Below are positions 61,655 through 64,000 of a stretch of DNA of 64,000 bases, one piece after another; positions within the stretch are counted from its first letter, which is position 1, and each line of letters opens with the position of its first letter. The stretch comes from Carallia brachiata (Eukaryota > Streptophyta > Magnoliopsida > Malpighiales > Rhizophoraceae). The notes beneath the pieces are model-generated. The model saw only the letters and a list, made by a program, of their open reading frames with translations. It was not told the DNA's origin and did no database searches. The DNA lies in NCBI GenBank assembly GCA_021464245.1, contig JADCRB010000074.1:1109020-1173019 (forward strand), written 5' to 3'. The translations under genes were made by a program, and so were the position numbers.

Positions 61655-61882
61655 GGAAAAATGTTTATGGTCAAATAAATTTTTTTTATTGTTCTATACG
61701 TAATTTTTTTTGTGTAATTATAAGGATATTTTGTGTAATCACAATTATAAAAAGTGATATAAAAAATATTACTATTTTTTTGTTGCACATTTTCTGCTCT
61801 TAATTGCACAAAAAATACTTCTAATTACATAAAAAAAAATTCGTATAAACACAATAAAAAAAATTTTTTTGGCCAGGAGCGC
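61655..61882. mobile_element. 228-bp MITE with GGCCAAA inverted ends, copy 2
   Basis: Flanked by TTAAATAAC (61646-61654) and TTAAATAAA (61883-61891), nine bases with one mismatch. Ends match the element at 47684-47918 (TATGGTCAAATAAA against, reversed, CTGGCCAAAAAAA), and it shares the interior TTGCACATTTT, GTGTAAT and CACAAAAAATACTT motifs. Confidence 0.82.
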
Positions 61883-62033
61883 TTAAATAAATTACCGCAA
61901 CAATGCAAAGAAACTTAAAATTTTAACCAGCTGGGTAACATAGTTGGCCAGTGGATCATGGGCAGAGTTCGAACTTCTTCCAAGGACAGTTGGTTGTCAT
62001 TTGAGAGTAAACTACACGTTACACGTTGTGGAA

Positions 62034-62534
62034 GGGATAAATATTTTTAAAGTCTTAAACCTTTAGATTTTTTTTATATTTGAGTTTTAAATCTTTTTAA
62101 CATTTCATTTGAGTTTTAAATTTTTTAATTTTTTACTATATCAGTCCTTTAAATTACGAAAAGTAGTCAATCTATTAATAAGTGAGTTTAATTTAATAAA
62201 AATCATTTAAAAAAGATTAAATACATGAGTTAAATATTTTTTTCATCAACAAAATATGCATATTAAATATTTTTTTAATCAACAAATATACGAATTAAAT
62301 ATGCAACATGTATATTTTTTTATAAAAAAGACATTCAATTCATATATTTAATCTTTTTTAAATAATTTTTTGTAAAGTTAAAATTAGTTTTTAATAGATT
62401 GATCACTTTTGTTAAACAGAGGGACTAATTTGGTAGAAAATTAAAAAGTTTAGAACTCAAATGAAATGTCAAAAAGGTTTAGAACTCAAACGTAAAAAAC
62501 CTAAAGGTTTAGGACTAAAAAAATCCTTATCTCC
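62034..62534. mobile_element. 500-bp long-TIR MITE, copy 2
   Basis: Flanked by GTTGTGGAA (62025-62033) and GTTATGGAA (62535-62543), nine bases with one mismatch. Similar along its whole length to 45436-45933, including the shared interior TTTTTTTCATCAACAAAATA and CATTCAATT(C/T)ATATATTTAA. Inverted arms of about 110 bases. Confidence 0.9.
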
Positions 62535-64000
62535 GTTATGGAACTTGCGATTAGTTTTGGTACATATATTTTTCTTTTGATAGAAAAAAAAAATATATAT
62601 ATATATATTACAGATATCTTAATTATTGTATCTAAAATTTAAAATTATTTATTAATAGTTTAATTCAACATTTTTTATAAAAAAATTTAAAATCAAAATA
62701 TTATTGAACTCAAATAGATATCTCATACGCTTATCAGATACTAGTTTTGAAGTATCTTACTTGCGGTATCCAAGGATTTAACATAAGCCCTCTACCAGTG
62801 ACTCTTAACAAGATTAACAACTGTCTCTTAACTTTTAATGGGAAGCATTTTTTTTCAACATGATCATTAAGTCCTATTCTTATTTTTTAAACAATTATTT
62901 AAAAATAATAATAATATGTTTGTATAGTCAGCCTCTATATTATATTTCACGAGAGTAGATTTTGGGTGTCAGAAGCCATAATCCATCACAGTAAGAAAAT
63001 GGAGCGGTTGGGCAGCACAGTGCGTATGCGGAGAATGACATCTGCAAGCATGTTTTACGCTCATTTATAAAATAGATTAAATGCGATGGTGATTTGGAGA
63101 AACCACACAACCACTCGAAATTTTTAACTCGGATCAATTAAAGAAAACACTTAATAAATACAAAAGCGATAAAATACAAAAGCGATAAAAATAATTGAAT
63201 ATAATTAACTCAACAATATATATAATTTTACAATTAGTCACAACTAAATTTTAATTGAAACCATTAAACCATTGAAAAATAGATTATATGCGATGGTGAT
63301 TTTGACAAACCACAACTTGCGGTTTCATTGAGGATTTGAAAATTTGACTCCGCAGACAAAACTAAACTTAACTTACACTAATATGTATGTGATATATTAA
63401 TTTAGGCATTGATATCTAATAATATTGTACTTTGTAATTTATTCAAGTTTTTTTTTTTTTTTTGTTTATAGATGAAATGTCAATACTGTCATATGAGAAA
63501 GAAGGGGTGAGGGAAAAACCGATATTCAAACTCTAACTCTTTCAGTTAAAGGCTACAGTCTCCAACCACCTTAACTTTTGTTGAAACCTTTATTTATTAT
63601 GGTTTTTAATTGCACATATGTTATTCTTAATTTTCATAGTACATTTCCTTATTCTTGTATAACTACCATTTTAATTTTGTTGTGCATACATGTTCAATTA
63701 ATTAGAATCAAACCACCTATAATTACAAAACCGACAAACTCTAATTGGAAAAAAAAAATCAATTCAATTGATTTTTTACTTTCTACTTAGTCTATTACTG
63801 TTTTAAAAATTAATTAAATTGTCAGCAGTTAGATTTGTTATATAAGTAAAAAAAAACTGATCCAAACCACATCACTGACCCACTTACTCTTTAAGTTATG
63901 ATTAAGATGGGTAACAATTGAAAACCGCTTTTCCGAATATTCCCAATTTCCCGTTGTTCCTTTGGATTGAAATTTCAAGCTCTTCTTATAGAAAAAAAAT

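Larger units (their letters stand above)
53100..64000. other. Gene-poor AT-rich region
   Basis: No supported gene in about 10.9 kb. It holds AT-rich tracts (53140-53930), a long TA microsatellite (about 54411-54480), another TA run (about 55140-55160), a three-copy 52-bp repeat (60971-61170), two MITEs with 9-bp duplications (61655-61882, 62034-62534) and poly(T)/poly(A) runs. Open frames such as 55941-56207, 57566-57778, 57803-58126 and 59639-59848 are short, lack motifs and overlap others. Confidence 0.55.

Noticed and set aside
1..64000. CRISPR arrays, bacterial operons, rRNA or viral genes
   Set aside because: None seen; spaced direct repeats present are microsatellites or the three-copy repeat at 60971-61170, and all confident genes are spliced plant nuclear genes.

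Overview
This is plant nuclear DNA. Five protein-coding loci have GT-AG introns, the spacers are very AT-rich with many microsatellites, and several plant-type transposon classes are present (MITEs with 9-bp target duplications, SINEs, LINE RNase H remnants, a solo LTR). Protein content and intron layout fit a woody eudicot. A citrus-like (Sapindales) genome is my guess from general resemblance, not something I could test. There are no organellar or bacterial genes, no rRNA and no convincing tRNA.

Layout. 1892-5291 (+): an 11-exon SLC35F/DUF914 membrane transporter. 6465-6554: a near-perfect foldback that could be a microRNA precursor. 8865-13455 (+): TAF12, the histone-fold subunit of TFIID, whose GC-rich first exon carries three apparent single-base losses, each explained by one missing C in a C run. 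19589-22471 (+): a 9-exon uridine/inosine nucleoside hydrolase (URH1 type, 336 aa). 24664-24996 (+): a small secreted single-LysM protein. 27871-51469: three tandem units, each with one GDSL esterase/lipase gene in five exons. 52508-52858 (-): a weak hypothetical ORF. 53100-64000: gene-poor, with MITEs and simple repeats.

The GDSL array is the most informative part. The same junction (..GTAGTAAAG | TATATATAGCCCG..) occurs between units 1 and 2 and, slightly diverged, between units 2 and 3; it matches the left edge of unit 1 and the right edge of unit 3, so unit boundaries can be placed nearly to the base. The copies have since diverged. Copy 1 is intact. Copy 2 has a one-base loss that rewrites only its C-terminus. 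Copy 3 has a 14-bp tandem duplication that truncates it before the catalytic Asp-His block, a changed G-box, and a MITE between the G-box and the TATA element. A shift to a downstream 3' splice site keeps exon 2 in frame in copies 2 and 3. Comparing the copies shows empty and filled sites for many insertions: SINE, MITEs, a LINE tail and a 1433-bp solo LTR with a perfect 5-bp target duplication.

The genes do not form a pathway. They are neighbours with housekeeping (TAF12, nucleoside salvage, transport) or secretory (LysM, GDSL) roles. I found no evidence of a new multi-gene system. The points most worth following are the foldback, the TAF12 exon 1 frame problem, and the fine-scale decay and repair within the GDSL array.
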